In this document: one piece after another, positions 16,494 to 25,415 of the stretch
Layout: every line of letters begins with the position of its first letter
How positions within the stretch are numbered: the first letter of the stretch is position 1
Assembly (NCBI GenBank): GCA_963818885.1
Contig: CAWFTP010000003.1
Coordinates: 310,001 to 374,000 of the forward strand
Reading direction: 5' to 3'
DNA length: 64,000 nucleotides
DNA from: DATFDN01 sp963818885
GTDB lineage: Bacteria > Pseudomonadota > Alphaproteobacteria > Acetobacterales > Acetobacteraceae
Position numbers and translations under genes: made by a program
Notes under the pieces: generated by a model
The model's input: the letters and a program-made list of their open reading frames with translations, nothing else
Databases searched by the model: none
Told to the model about the DNA's origin: nothing

Positions 16494-17533
16494 TCCCAGA
16501 CCGGGGCGCCGCGGTCCCGCCGGCGCGTAACATCGAGCGTGATGCGCCGGTCATGGGCGAGCGCCGCGCCGACCCAGAGCTGGTTCCATGCATCGAACAC
16601 CGACGGGGCGACGCTCTCGGGCTCGCGCATCAGCCGCCATGTGCTCTGTCGGACGGTCCAGTCGGCGGCATGCTCCTCCAGCGCCGCGTCGTCACCCTGC
16701 GCGCGGGCGATCCGTGCGAGGAAGGTCGCGAAACCGCCCGCGCCGGACGCGACGCCGCCGAGCAACCTCGCCATCTCCTCGAAGCTGTGCATCCCCACGA
16801 GCCGCGCCGCGATGGCGGCGTGGTGCCCGCCCTCGGCCGGCCCGAGCGCGGCGACCGTCTCCGGCAGGATCGAGGTGATGTACTCCATCGCGTAGTTGCG
16901 CAGCACCTTGCGCAGTCGCGCCTCCGGCCAGGTCTCCGCCGACAGGTGCGGGGCCTTGTCGGGGTCGAAGGCCGGGCATTCCTCGCCGGGGGAGAATTGC
17001 AGCCGCTCCTGCGGCGCGAGGTCGCGATCCCATTCCTTATAGTAGCCCTCGAGCCCCGGCTGGCCGTCGACCGTCTGGCCGGTGCAGACGAAGCCGAGCC
17101 TCGGATTGCCCAGCACGAAGCCGTTGTTCGCGTGCCATCCCCACAAGATCGCACGCGAAACCTCGGAAGGGATTCCGCAGAGCGCCGTCCCCGCCCAGAT
17201 CCAGCGCGGCGGCGGATAGCGGACCCAGGCCTTACGGTCGCTCTCATAGACGTACTCGACCTTCACGCCGCCGACCTGGTTCGAGAGATAATGGTATTGC
17301 GCGCAGGCAACCGCGTGTGGCAGCCCATCGAGGCCGAGCTTTCGCAGTCCTGGCAGGAAGCGCGCGAGCTGCTGGCGGCGGAAGGTACGGAACACGACCT
17401 CCCCCGCCTGACGAGCGCCGGCATGGGTGACGATCCGCAGGATCAGGCCAGTGAGGTACGCGTGATAGATTGCCTCCACGGCGGCATAGCCGGCCGCATC
17501 GTCCCGTGGCGGTTCTCCCTCAGCCGTTGTCAT
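16472..17533 (-). CDS. Uncharacterised protein co-operonic with the RutR-like regulator
   Basis: A 353-residue soluble protein that I do not recognise. It is Trp/Tyr-rich, with segments AYLTGLILRIVTHAG, LARFLPGLRKLGLDG, ALCGIPSEVSRAILWGWHAN, GFVCTGQTVDGQPGLEGYY and RNYAMEYITSILPETVAALG, and it ends with WEWRVGRR. It has no signal peptide, membrane segment or nucleotide-binding loop. The ATG at 17533 follows GGGGGATAACG. It is the first gene behind the divergent promoter with the RutR box, is translationally coupled to the regulator, and faces the URC1-like gene. Context points to a step in pyrimidine-ring catabolism. It does not look like URC4/DUF1688, the partner usually found beside URC1. 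Confidence 0.8.
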   Translation of the reverse strand: MTTAEGEPPRDDAAGYAAVEAIYHAYLTGLILRIVTHAGARQAGEVVFRTFRRQQLARFLPGLRKLGLDGLPHAVACAQYHYLSNQVGGVKVEYVYESDRKAWVRYPPPRWIWAGTALCGIPSEVSRAILWGWHANNGFVLGNPRLGFVCTGQTVDGQPGLEGYYKEWDRDLAPQERLQFSPGEECPAFDPDKAPHLSAETWPEARLRKVLRNYAMEYITSILPETVAALGPAEGGHHAAIAARLVGMHSFEEMARLLGGVASGAGGFATFLARIARAQGDDAALEEHAADWTVRQSTWRLMREPESVAPSVFDAWNQLWVGAALAHDRRITLDVTRRRDRGAPVWEWRVGRR

Positions 17534-17583
17534 CGTTATCCCCCGCCGCCGAACACTAAGCCGGCAGCGGCGGCGCGCAAAAC

Positions 17584-17599
17584 TTGACCGCCTGGTCAG
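17584..17599. promoter_or_regulatory. RutR-type operator in the divergent promoter
   Basis: TTGACCGCCTGGTCAG matches the E. coli RutR box TTGACCANNTGGTCAA at 12 of the 14 defined positions, including both TTGACC/GGTCA half-sites. It lies between the two divergent starts at 17533 and 17665. The left half-site could also be the -35 element of the rightward promoter, with TACGCT at 17608-17613 as a weak -10 and an 18-base spacer. Binding there would block RNA polymerase. The consensus is from the known RutR family; its use here is inference. Confidence 0.75.
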
Positions 17600-17664
17600 A
17601 CAATCCCTACGCTGGTGCGGCGGTCCGGGCGAGAACCGCGGCCACGCCGACAGGGAGAGCAATC

Positions 17665-18870
17665 ATGGCCGATGCGCCGATGCGCCGGCTTGCCACACGC
17701 CCGATCGTGCTGACCTCGCATCCGCGCGCGCCCGGAGGGAAGAAGGTACGCTGGGGCGAGGCAGACGGGCGCGCGCGCGGCCCGATCGTCGCGACGCTGC
17801 ACCACCCGGCGGCACGCAACGCGATCGGCACTCATGCGGGCGCCTATTCGCTCTACCGGGCGCTCGCGGTCGCCGCCGGCCAGCTCTCCCAGAACCATGT
17901 ACCCGATCTCGCCCTGACCGCGCCCGTCGCCCCAATCGGGCCATTCCCGCAATGGGGCGAAGCGGGGAAGATCGTCTCCCTGGATCCGTTCGGCCATATG
18001 GTGACCGATCTGTTCGCCGCCGAGATCACCGCCGGGCTCGACATCCGCCCAACTATCGCGGTGACCCGCGCGCGGCTCCACATGCCGGAGATCGCCGCCG
18101 CGATGCGCGACGGCCGGCTTGCCGCCGATGGCGAGGTGCTGAGCGAGACCAGCAGCGTCCGCGTGACCAAGATTGCCATCGAGCCGGTCTGGTGGCTGCC
18201 GGGCATCGCCGAGCGCTTCGGCATCGACCCGCGCGAGCTGCGCCGCACGCTCTTCGAGCATACCGGCGGGATGTTCCCCGAGCTGGTCACCCGACCCGAC
18301 CTCGACGTGTTCCTGCCCCCGATCGGCGGCGCCTCCGTCTATCTCTTCGGCGATCCGGCCCTTCTGGGCCGGGAGGAGACCCGCATCGCCTGCCGCGTGC
18401 ATGACGAATGCAACGGCTCGGACGTGTTCGGCTCCGACATCTGCACGTGCCGCCCGTACCTCGCGCATGGAGTGGAGGTCTGCGTCGCCACCGCGCAGGA
18501 GGGCGGGGTGGGCGTCGTGGTGTACAACCGCAAGGAGGGGCGGGCGCTGGGCGAGGTCACCAAGTTCCTCGTCTACAACGCCCGCAAGCGTCAGAATGGC
18601 GGCGACCGGGCGGAGGCGTATTTCGCCCGCACCGAGTGCGTCGCCGGCGTCGCCGACATGCGCTTCCAGCAGCTCATGCCCGACGTGCTTCACTGGCTGG
18701 GCATAAGCCGCATCGACCGGCTGGTGTCGATGAGCAACATGAAACACGCCCCGCTCGTCGAGAGCGGGATCACCGTCATCGACCGCATACCGATCCCCGA
18801 CGGCCTGATCCCGGCGGATGCGCATATCGAGATCGAGGCAAAGACCGCCGCCGGCTACTACAAGGGCTGA
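17665..18870 (+). CDS. URC1-type GTP cyclohydrolase II homologue (uracil catabolism)
   Basis: A 401-residue protein. It has a roughly 190-residue N-terminal domain (HPAARNAIGTHAGAYSLYRAL, GPFPQWGEAGKIVSLDPFGH) and then a GTP-cyclohydrolase-II domain. The zinc site is clear: the cysteines in HDECNGSDVFGSDICTCRPY lie at about residues 248, 258 and 260. The GCHII core VVYNRKEGRALGE follows. True riboflavin RibA is about 200 residues or fused to RibB, whereas this N-terminal extension is typical of URC1, the first enzyme of the URC uracil-degradation pathway. There the substrate is thought to be a uracil-derived nucleotide rather than GTP. It is preceded by a RutR box and followed by uracil phosphoribosyltransferase. 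Confidence 0.87.
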   Translation: MADAPMRRLATRPIVLTSHPRAPGGKKVRWGEADGRARGPIVATLHHPAARNAIGTHAGAYSLYRALAVAAGQLSQNHVPDLALTAPVAPIGPFPQWGEAGKIVSLDPFGHMVTDLFAAEITAGLDIRPTIAVTRARLHMPEIAAAMRDGRLAADGEVLSETSSVRVTKIAIEPVWWLPGIAERFGIDPRELRRTLFEHTGGMFPELVTRPDLDVFLPPIGGASVYLFGDPALLGREETRIACRVHDECNGSDVFGSDICTCRPYLAHGVEVCVATAQEGGVGVVVYNRKEGRALGEVTKFLVYNARKRQNGGDRAEAYFARTECVAGVADMRFQQLMPDVLHWLGISRIDRLVSMSNMKHAPLVESGITVIDRIPIPDGLIPADAHIEIEAKTAAGYYKG

Positions 18871-18873
18871 GCG

Positions 18874-19511
<638 letters not shown>

Positions 19512-19519
19512 GGGTCGGC

Positions 19520-20392
19520 ATGGATCAGCATCTTGCCCACGAACTCACCGAGCTTGGTGCTGCCGCCGAGCGCTACGCAGCCACGCACCAGCGCATCCCG
19601 AAGCTCATCTACCCGCCCGGCGTGCAGGTGGCGGTCAACTTCACCGCCGATTTCGACGCGATGCTGCTCCGCCGCCTGATGAACGAGCCGCCGATGCAGC
19701 GTGCCAAGGGGGAGTTCGGCGGCCGCGTCGGCATCTGGCGGCTGATCGAGCTGTTCGACTCGCACAAGGTGAAGGCGACGGTGTTCGTCCCCGGGCGCAT
19801 CTGCGAACTTTACCCGGAAGCGGTGCGCGCCATCGCCCGCAGCGGGCACGAGGTCGGCGATCATATGTGGGAGCATCACGTTCCCAAGGACCCGGCACTC
19901 GAACGCGACCACCTGAGCAAGACCGGCGCGGCGCTGGAGAAGCTGACCGGCCGGCGTCCCGTCGGCACCCGCAGCTCGCACAGCATCAAGCTGCTCGCCG
20001 AATCGGGCTTCATCTACGTGTCGGAGGGGGCGGCGGACCACCTCCCCTATTACGTCTCGCACGGCTCGGCGCGTCTGCTGAACCTGCCGTTCCACTTCTC
20101 GATCGACGACGCGATGTTCTTCAGCTTCGCCTGGCTCGGCAGCGAGAACAGCGCGCAGCGGATCACCGATCCGGACCGCGTCTTCGACATGTGGTGGGAT
20201 GCCTTCCTGCAGCAGTATCGCATCGGCGGCTACCTGAACGTCGTCATGCACCCGTTCGTCTCCGGCCGGGCGCTGCGGATCGCGATGCTCGACCGGCTGA
20301 TCGCGCGGATGAAGACGCTGCCCGGGGTGTGGTTCCCGACCTGTGAGGAGTTCGCCCGCCACGTCCTCGCCACCACCCCGGCCAGGAGCTGA
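19520..20392 (+). CDS. Polysaccharide deacetylase (NodB/PuuE-type) family hydrolase, copy 1
   Basis: A 290-residue NodB-homology protein. The metal-binding NodB motifs are visible as VNFTADFDAML (catalytic/metal Asp pair), GHEVGDHMWEHH (His pair) and RSSHSIKLLAESGF. The C-terminal NVVMHPFVSGRALRI supplies the last His. It has no signal peptide, so it is cytoplasmic, unlike cell-wall deacetylases. It is closer to PuuE-like allantoinases and related amide hydrolases. Its place 8 bases after upp in a RutR-controlled operon suggests it cleaves a ureide or formamide intermediate. The exact substrate is inference. Confidence 0.8.
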   Translation: MDQHLAHELTELGAAAERYAATHQRIPKLIYPPGVQVAVNFTADFDAMLLRRLMNEPPMQRAKGEFGGRVGIWRLIELFDSHKVKATVFVPGRICELYPEAVRAIARSGHEVGDHMWEHHVPKDPALERDHLSKTGAALEKLTGRRPVGTRSSHSIKLLAESGFIYVSEGAADHLPYYVSHGSARLLNLPFHFSIDDAMFFSFAWLGSENSAQRITDPDRVFDMWWDAFLQQYRIGGYLNVVMHPFVSGRALRIAMLDRLIARMKTLPGVWFPTCEEFARHVLATTPARS

Positions 20393-20397
20393 GCGCG

Positions 20398-21337
20398 ATG
20401 CCCTGGAAGCAGGACTACACGATCTCCGACGAGAAGAGCATTGCCGATCCCGATCTGCGCTGGCCGGACGGCAATCGCTGCTGCGTCAGCATCACCGTCG
20501 ATCTCAGCGTCGCGCGCGGCCCGGAGGGCATCCGCGCCAAGGACCTGGCCACGCCAGAGGCGTATTTCGCGCTCCATGGCGGGCTCGACACCATTCTGGA
20601 CGTTTTGCGCCGGCACGGCTTTGTCGCCACCTTCGCGGTTCCGGCCGCGATCGCCGAAATCTATCCCGTGCGGATAGGCACGCTGCCCGAGGCGGGCCAT
20701 GAAGTCGCCGCCGCCGGCTTCGGCCACGAGGATGTCAGCCGGCTCTCGCGCGAGGACGAGCAGGCGCGGATCGACGCCACCACCGAAACCCTCGCCAAGC
20801 TGATGGGCCATCGCCCGGCGGGATGGTTCTCCCTGCCCCGCCCGGACGACCCGTTCGCCGGCGGCACCATCAGCCCGAACACGATGGACCTGCTGATCGA
20901 GGCCGGGTACTCGTGGTTCGGCAACGGCTTGGCCGACGACGTGCCGCATTACTGGGTGACCGACTTCGCCTCGCGCCGGTCGATCCTGGCGCTGCCGGTA
21001 CTATTATGGGTTCGACGACCAGTTCTACCTGCTCTTCCCGGCCAAGGGCACGGGAATCGAGAACGGCGACTTCCTGTATCGGAACTGGCGCGACGAGTTC
21101 GACGCCCAGTACAAGCGCGGGCGGCACTTCTCCATGGTGCTGCATCCGCAAGGCAGCGGCTGGGCGCAGCGAGCCGAGCGGCTCGACCATTTCCTCGCCC
21201 ATGTCCGCGACCGTCCCGGCATCTGGAACCCGACCGCCAGCGCCTGCGCCCGGTATTGGGAGGCGATCTATCCCAAGGCCACCCACCTGAAGCTGGAGCC
21301 GAGCATCTGGGCCGACTACCCGGGCAGCCTGAGCTGA
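20398..21337 (+). CDS. Polysaccharide deacetylase (NodB/PuuE-type) family hydrolase, copy 2 (one frame break)
   Basis: About 313 residues once one extra base near 20998 is removed. The first frame has SITVDLSVARG (NodB Asp region), GHEVAAAGFGHEDVSRLS (His motif) and WFSLPRPDDPFAGGTIS. The second frame continues with YYYGFDDQFYLLFP, HFSMVLHPQGSG (C-terminal His motif) and a tail ending PGSLS. It starts 5 bases after copy 1, with AGGAG upstream of the ATG. Having two distinct cytoplasmic NodB-fold hydrolases in a row is unusual and suggests either a heteromer or consecutive C-N cleavage steps. Confidence 0.8.
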
Positions 21338-21350
21338 TGACACCTGTCCG

Positions 21351-21440
21351 GTGTCATTGCGAGGAGCGGAGCGACGAAGCAATCTCCCACCCGTGTGAAG
21401 GGGATTGCTTCGGCCCGCTGCGCGGACCTCGCAATGACAT
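21351..21440. repeat. Palindromic intergenic repeat (ATTGCGAGG type)
   Basis: A 90-base inverted repeat from GTGTCATTGCGAGGAGCGGA to CCTCGCAATGACAT, with an inner AAGCAATC/GATTGCTT stem. This dispersed element is familiar from many bacterial genomes. It lies between the second deacetylase and the ABC binding-protein gene and may weaken read-through. Confidence 0.75.
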
Positions 21441-21503
21441 GGCTGGGGAAGCGGTCATAGGCTCGGCGCGGGGATAACGAAACCAAACAATAGGGGAAGG
21501 AAC

Positions 21504-22724
21504 ATGCGACGTCGTGAGATGATGCTAGGGGCGGCTGCGCTCACGATGCCGGCCATCCGCTCCGCCCGCGCGCAGGCGAGCAAGACGATCGTCTTCGGAG
21601 GCTCGGTGCCGCTGACCGGCGCCGCCGCCGAGACCGGGCTCAACGTCAACAACGGCTACGTCACCGCGGCAGACTACCTCAACGACGTGCTGGGCGGGGT
21701 GGAGATCGCCGGCGAGAAATACCGCATCGCGCTCAAGCTGTTCGACGACGCGAGCGATCCGGCGCGGGCGACCACCCTGATCCAGCGCCAGATCGACCAG
21801 GGCACCGACTTCTTCCTGGGCTCCTTCGGCAGCAACATCGTTCTGCCGACCGCCGCGATCACCGAGCGCGCCCGCAAGCCGATGGTGCAGACCGGCGGCG
21901 GGTCTGATGCCATCTTCACCCGCGGCTTCAAATACGTCTTCGGCATGTATCCTCGCGCGACCCGCCAGTTCGACAGCACGGCCGCGATGTTCAAGACGCT
22001 GCAGCCGCTGCCACAGACCTACTCCGTCATCTATACAAATGACGCGTTCTCCAAGACCGCAGCCGAGGGAGCGAGGGATTCCTGCGACAAGGCGGGTTTC
22101 AAGATGCTCGACAATTACGGACTGCCGGAGAAGCCGACCGACGTCTCGAGCGTGCTGGGCTCGGTACGGTCGAAGACCCCCGACATGCTGATCTGCATCA
22201 TGCACGATCAGGATTCGCTGCTGGTCGCGCGGCAGATGATCGCGAGCGGGACGAACACGAAGCTGCTGTACCAGAGCCTGGGGCCGCAGCTCGCCTCCTT
22301 CCGCCAGGCGCTCGGCAAATACGCCGAGGACATCTATGCCACCACCTATTGGGACGAGAACGTCCCGTTCAAGGACAAATTCTTCGGCGATTCCAAGAAG
22401 TTCGTAACGTACTACAAGAGCAAGTTCACGCGCCCGATCGCCTATCACACGGCAGGCGGCGCGGCCTGCATCCTGACATTCATCCTGGCAATGCAGGCGG
22501 CCAAGAGTCTCAAGCCGGAGGCGGTGCGCGACGCACTCTCCGCCGCCGATTTCGAGACATTCTACAGTCGAATCAAGTTCACGCCCCAAGGCGACGGCGA
22601 CCCGATCATCATGGGCGCCATGGTCGGGCAAGTGCAGAAGGGCGCGATGCCGGTCGTCTACCCGGTGTCCGCCCGCGCCGCGGCGCCGGTCTATCCCGCC
22701 CCGCCCTGGACCGCGCGTAGCTGA
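21504..22724 (+). CDS. ABC transporter substrate-binding protein, branched-chain amino acid/amide type
   Basis: A 406-residue periplasmic binding protein. The N-terminus RRREMMLGAAALTMPAIRSARAQA has twin arginines and an AxA-like cleavage site at about residue 27, suggesting Tat or Sec export. The mature part follows the type I fold of LivK/UrtA-like proteins, with GGSVPLTGAAAETG, LFDDASDPARATTLIQRQI and the hinge GSFGSNIVLPTAAITE. GGGGAAGGAAC precedes the ATG. It heads an SBP-permease-permease-ATPase operon behind the pyrimidine genes, so its ligand may be a pyrimidine, hydantoin or ureide. This is inferred from context. Confidence 0.88.
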   Translation: MRRREMMLGAAALTMPAIRSARAQASKTIVFGGSVPLTGAAAETGLNVNNGYVTAADYLNDVLGGVEIAGEKYRIALKLFDDASDPARATTLIQRQIDQGTDFFLGSFGSNIVLPTAAITERARKPMVQTGGGSDAIFTRGFKYVFGMYPRATRQFDSTAAMFKTLQPLPQTYSVIYTNDAFSKTAAEGARDSCDKAGFKMLDNYGLPEKPTDVSSVLGSVRSKTPDMLICIMHDQDSLLVARQMIASGTNTKLLYQSLGPQLASFRQALGKYAEDIYATTYWDENVPFKDKFFGDSKKFVTYYKSKFTRPIAYHTAGGAACILTFILAMQAAKSLKPEAVRDALSAADFETFYSRIKFTPQGDGDPIIMGAMVGQVQKGAMPVVYPVSARAAAPVYPAPPWTARS

Positions 22725-22740
22725 GGCGGACGGCGACGGC

Positions 22741-23616
22741 GTGCATCTTGTCGCCCAGACCCTCGCGGATGGGCTCGTCCTGGGCGGAATCTATGCCCTG
22801 TCCGCCGTCGGCTTCTCCCTGATCTTCGGTGTCCTGCATGTCATCAACCTGAGCCACGGCATCCTGGTGCTCATCGGCGCCTATCTGGCACTTCTGTTCT
22901 CCAATGCGCTCGGGATCGACCCGCTGCTGACGACCCCTTTGGTCATGGCGGTGCTCTTTGTCCTCGGCTACGCCTATCAGAGGCTGCTCATCCAGCACTC
23001 GGTCGATGCCTCCCATCTTGGTTCCATGCTGCTGACGTTCGGGGTCGCCCTGATGCTGCAGAACGTGCTGGTCTGGGCGTTCTCGCCGGACGTGAAGAAC
23101 ATCACGCCGAGCTACGGCTTCAAGTCGCTGCACGGGGCCGGACTGACCTTCGACCTGGTGCGCCTCAGCGCCCTGTTCACCAGCCTATTGATGCTCTCCA
23201 TGCTCGCCTTGTTCCTGAAGTTCTCGCCGCTGGGGCGGATCATCCGCGCAACGGCGCAGCAAACCATGGCGGCGCGCCTGTGCGGCGTGAACGTCGCGCA
23301 TGTGTTCGCGATGACCTTCGCGGTCTCGGCGGCGTTCGCGGGTGCGGCGGGGATCGTGATCGGCATCATCCTGCCCTTCGCCCCGGCCGACGAGGCGCTG
23401 TGGACGCTGAACGCCTTCGTCGTTGTCGTGCTTGGCGGTGTCGGCAGTCCGGCGGGCGCGCTGATCGGTGGCCTGCTGCTCGGCATCGCCAACACCTTCA
23501 CGGCGCAATACATCGGCCCAGCGTTTCCGAACGCGACCATGTTCCTGATCCTCGTTCTCATGCTTCTGGTCCGGCCAAATGGGCTACTTGGGAACGCCTT
23601 CAGCCCATCGCGATGA
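22741..23616 (+). CDS. Branched-chain-type ABC transporter permease (LivH family)
   Basis: A 291-residue inner-membrane permease with about eight hydrophobic helices, opening with LADGLVLGGIYALSAVGFSLIFGV, the LivH signature. GVNVAHVFAMTFAVSAAFAGAAG and VVVLGGVGSPAGALIGGLLLG form the EAA-like coupling region. The GTG start lies 16 bases after the binding-protein stop. The stop overlaps the next permease start as ATGA. Confidence 0.9.
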   Translation: MHLVAQTLADGLVLGGIYALSAVGFSLIFGVLHVINLSHGILVLIGAYLALLFSNALGIDPLLTTPLVMAVLFVLGYAYQRLLIQHSVDASHLGSMLLTFGVALMLQNVLVWAFSPDVKNITPSYGFKSLHGAGLTFDLVRLSALFTSLLMLSMLALFLKFSPLGRIIRATAQQTMAARLCGVNVAHVFAMTFAVSAAFAGAAGIVIGIILPFAPADEALWTLNAFVVVVLGGVGSPAGALIGGLLLGIANTFTAQYIGPAFPNATMFLILVLMLLVRPNGLLGNAFSPSR

Positions 23617-24587
23617 ACCGCCGCGCTGCCCCCGGCGTGATGACGGCCGCCCTGATCGGGGCCGTCTGCGTCGCCTTGCTCGCGGCCGGCCCCGCCTTCC
23701 TGCCGGCGTTCTACGTTCGCGTCGGCCAGCTCATGCTCTACTCGGCGGGGATCGCGGTCGCCTGGAACATACTGGGTGGGTTCGCGGGCTACCCGAGCTT
23801 CGGCCACGCCGCCTTCATCGGCGTCGGCGCTTTCGCCGCCGGTCTCGCGGAGGCGCAGTTCCCCGGCGTCCCGCTGCCTCTGCGCCTGCCCTTCGGCCTG
23901 GCCGTCGGCGGGGCCGCCTGCGCCATTCTGTCGGCGGCTATCGCTTACCCGATCCTGCGCCTGCGCGGCACGTTCTTCGCGATCGCGATGCTTGGCGTCT
24001 CGCATGTCTGCGCTGAGCTCAACAACAATGTGGACGCGCTGCAGGGGGCGCTCGGCCTGACGCTCGCCAACGTCGCGCCCGAAGCCTGGGACCCGGCGAT
24101 CGTCTTCTACGAGCTGTACCTGGCCGCCGGAGTGGTCGTCCTGCTGATCGCTTGGCGCATCCAGCGCAGCCGGTTCGGCGCCGGGCTCCTAAGCATCCGC
24201 GAGGACGAGGACACCGCCCGGATGCTCGGCGTGCCGACCGAACGCTACAAGGCCCGCGCCTTTGTCATCAGCGCGGTGCTGACCGGAATCCTCGGCGTGA
24301 TGTACGCTCATTCGCTCGGCTACATCACGACGGACTCGGTCTACCGCGACGACACCAACCTCAACCTCGTCGTGTTCTGCCTGCTGGGCGGGATCGGCAC
24401 GCTGCTGGGGCCAGTGATCGGCGCATTCCTGCTGGTCTTCATCGTGCAGGCGGTGCTGGGCAACCTGCTCGACTTCCACCTGTTCGCAACCGGCCTGCTG
24501 CTCGTGATCCTGGTACTCGCCGCGCCGGGAGGGATTCTGGGGCTCGTCTCGAAGCTGCGCCGCCGGCGGTTCGTGAGCGTGACATGA
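23613..24587 (+). CDS. Branched-chain-type ABC transporter permease (LivM family)
   Basis: A 324-residue second permease. LivM features are LMLYSAGIAVAWNILGGFAGYPSFGHAAFIGVGAF in the N-terminal half, then IREDEDTARMLGVPTERYKARAFVISAVLTG (coupling helix) and LLGGIGTLLGPVIGAF. The ATG at 23613 overlaps the LivH stop, and the stop overlaps the LivG-like start, so the three membrane/ATPase genes are translationally coupled. Confidence 0.9.
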   Translation: MNRRAAPGVMTAALIGAVCVALLAAGPAFLPAFYVRVGQLMLYSAGIAVAWNILGGFAGYPSFGHAAFIGVGAFAAGLAEAQFPGVPLPLRLPFGLAVGGAACAILSAAIAYPILRLRGTFFAIAMLGVSHVCAELNNNVDALQGALGLTLANVAPEAWDPAIVFYELYLAAGVVVLLIAWRIQRSRFGAGLLSIREDEDTARMLGVPTERYKARAFVISAVLTGILGVMYAHSLGYITTDSVYRDDTNLNLVVFCLLGGIGTLLGPVIGAFLLVFIVQAVLGNLLDFHLFATGLLLVILVLAAPGGILGLVSKLRRRRFVSVT

Positions 24588-25315
24588 GCCTCGGCCCGAT
24601 CCTGCGCGTCGAGCGCCTGACCAAGCGGTTCCGCGGCCTGGTCGCGATCGATGACATATCCTTCGCGATCGAGCCCGGCTCGATCACCAGCATCATCGGC
24701 CCGAACGGGGCAGGCAAATCGACACTGTTCAACTTGGTGACGGGCTATCTCGCGCCGAGTTCCGGCGATGCTTATTTCCGCGGCACGCGTATCACCGGGA
24801 TGGCAACCAATCGCATCGCCGAGGTCGGCATTGCCCGCGCCTTCCAGATCGCTCGTCCCTTCCGCGATCTCTCCGTATTCGAGAACGTGCGGATCGGGGC
24901 GCTGTTCGGCAAGGCCGGCGAGCGGGACGTGGTCGCTACCACGCACGGCGCCCTCGGTCTCGCCGGGATCGGGCATCTCGCCGGGCACCCAGCAAACACG
25001 CTCACCGTGGGCCAGCTTCGCCACCTGGAGGTCGCGCGCGCGATTGCCACACGAGCGGATCTGCTATTGGCCGACGAGCCCTGCGCCGGGCTGAACCCTA
25101 CCGAGACCGCGGCGATGATCGGCGTCCTCCGCCAGATCCGCGCGAGCGGCGTCACGGTGCTGCTGGTCGAGCACGACATGCCCTCGGTGATGGAGGTGTC
25201 GGAGCGTGTCTTGGTCCTCGACGCCGGCCGCATGATCGCCGACGGCCCCCCGGCCACGGTCGCCGCGGACGAGCGGGTGATCGCGGCCTATCTCGGAAGC
25301 GCGGCAGCCGAATAA
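24584..25315 (+). CDS. Branched-chain-type ABC transporter ATPase (LivG family)
   Basis: A 243-residue ATPase. Walker A is GPNGAGKST at about 39-47, the Q-loop region is ARAFQIARPF, the signature is LTVGQLRHLEVARA and Walker B is LLLADEP, followed by VLLVEHDM. The C-terminal GPPATVAADERVIAAYLG is the LivG-type tail. The operon ends here with a repeat. The usual second ATPase (LivF) is absent, so the importer either uses LivG as a homodimer or recruits LivF from elsewhere. Confidence 0.9.
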   Translation: MSLGPILRVERLTKRFRGLVAIDDISFAIEPGSITSIIGPNGAGKSTLFNLVTGYLAPSSGDAYFRGTRITGMATNRIAEVGIARAFQIARPFRDLSVFENVRIGALFGKAGERDVVATTHGALGLAGIGHLAGHPANTLTVGQLRHLEVARAIATRADLLLADEPCAGLNPTETAAMIGVLRQIRASGVTVLLVEHDMPSVMEVSERVLVLDAGRMIADGPPATVAADERVIAAYLGSAAAE

Positions 25316-25320
25316 ACGCG

Positions 25321-25415
25321 ACACCGCTCCCGCTCGCTTGCGGGAGAGGTCGTTGCGCGTTTGCGCGGCGGGGTGAGCGACACGGGAGAGGGCCGCGCTC
25401 GGCTCACCCTGCCGG
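25321..25415. repeat. GC-rich palindromic repeat (GGGAGAGG family)
   Basis: Contains CTCCCGCTCGCTTGCGGGAG and a later GGGTGAGCG...GGCTCACCC pair, so it can form two hairpins. It shares the GGGAGAGG and GGGTGAG blocks with the elements at 60163 and 61838. It holds the stop codon of the ABC1 kinase gene and separates it from the convergent transporter operon. Confidence 0.6.

Noticed and set aside
16472..17533. Assigning the unknown protein as URC4 (DUF1688)
   Set aside because: Position suggests it, but I cannot see the N-terminal and HSRWRHF-like features I associate with URC4, so I left it unnamed.
17665..18870. Calling the GCHII homologue a riboflavin RibA
   Set aside because: The roughly 190-residue N-terminal domain, the uracil phosphoribosyltransferase neighbour and the RutR box fit URC1 better; no other riboflavin biosynthesis gene is adjacent.
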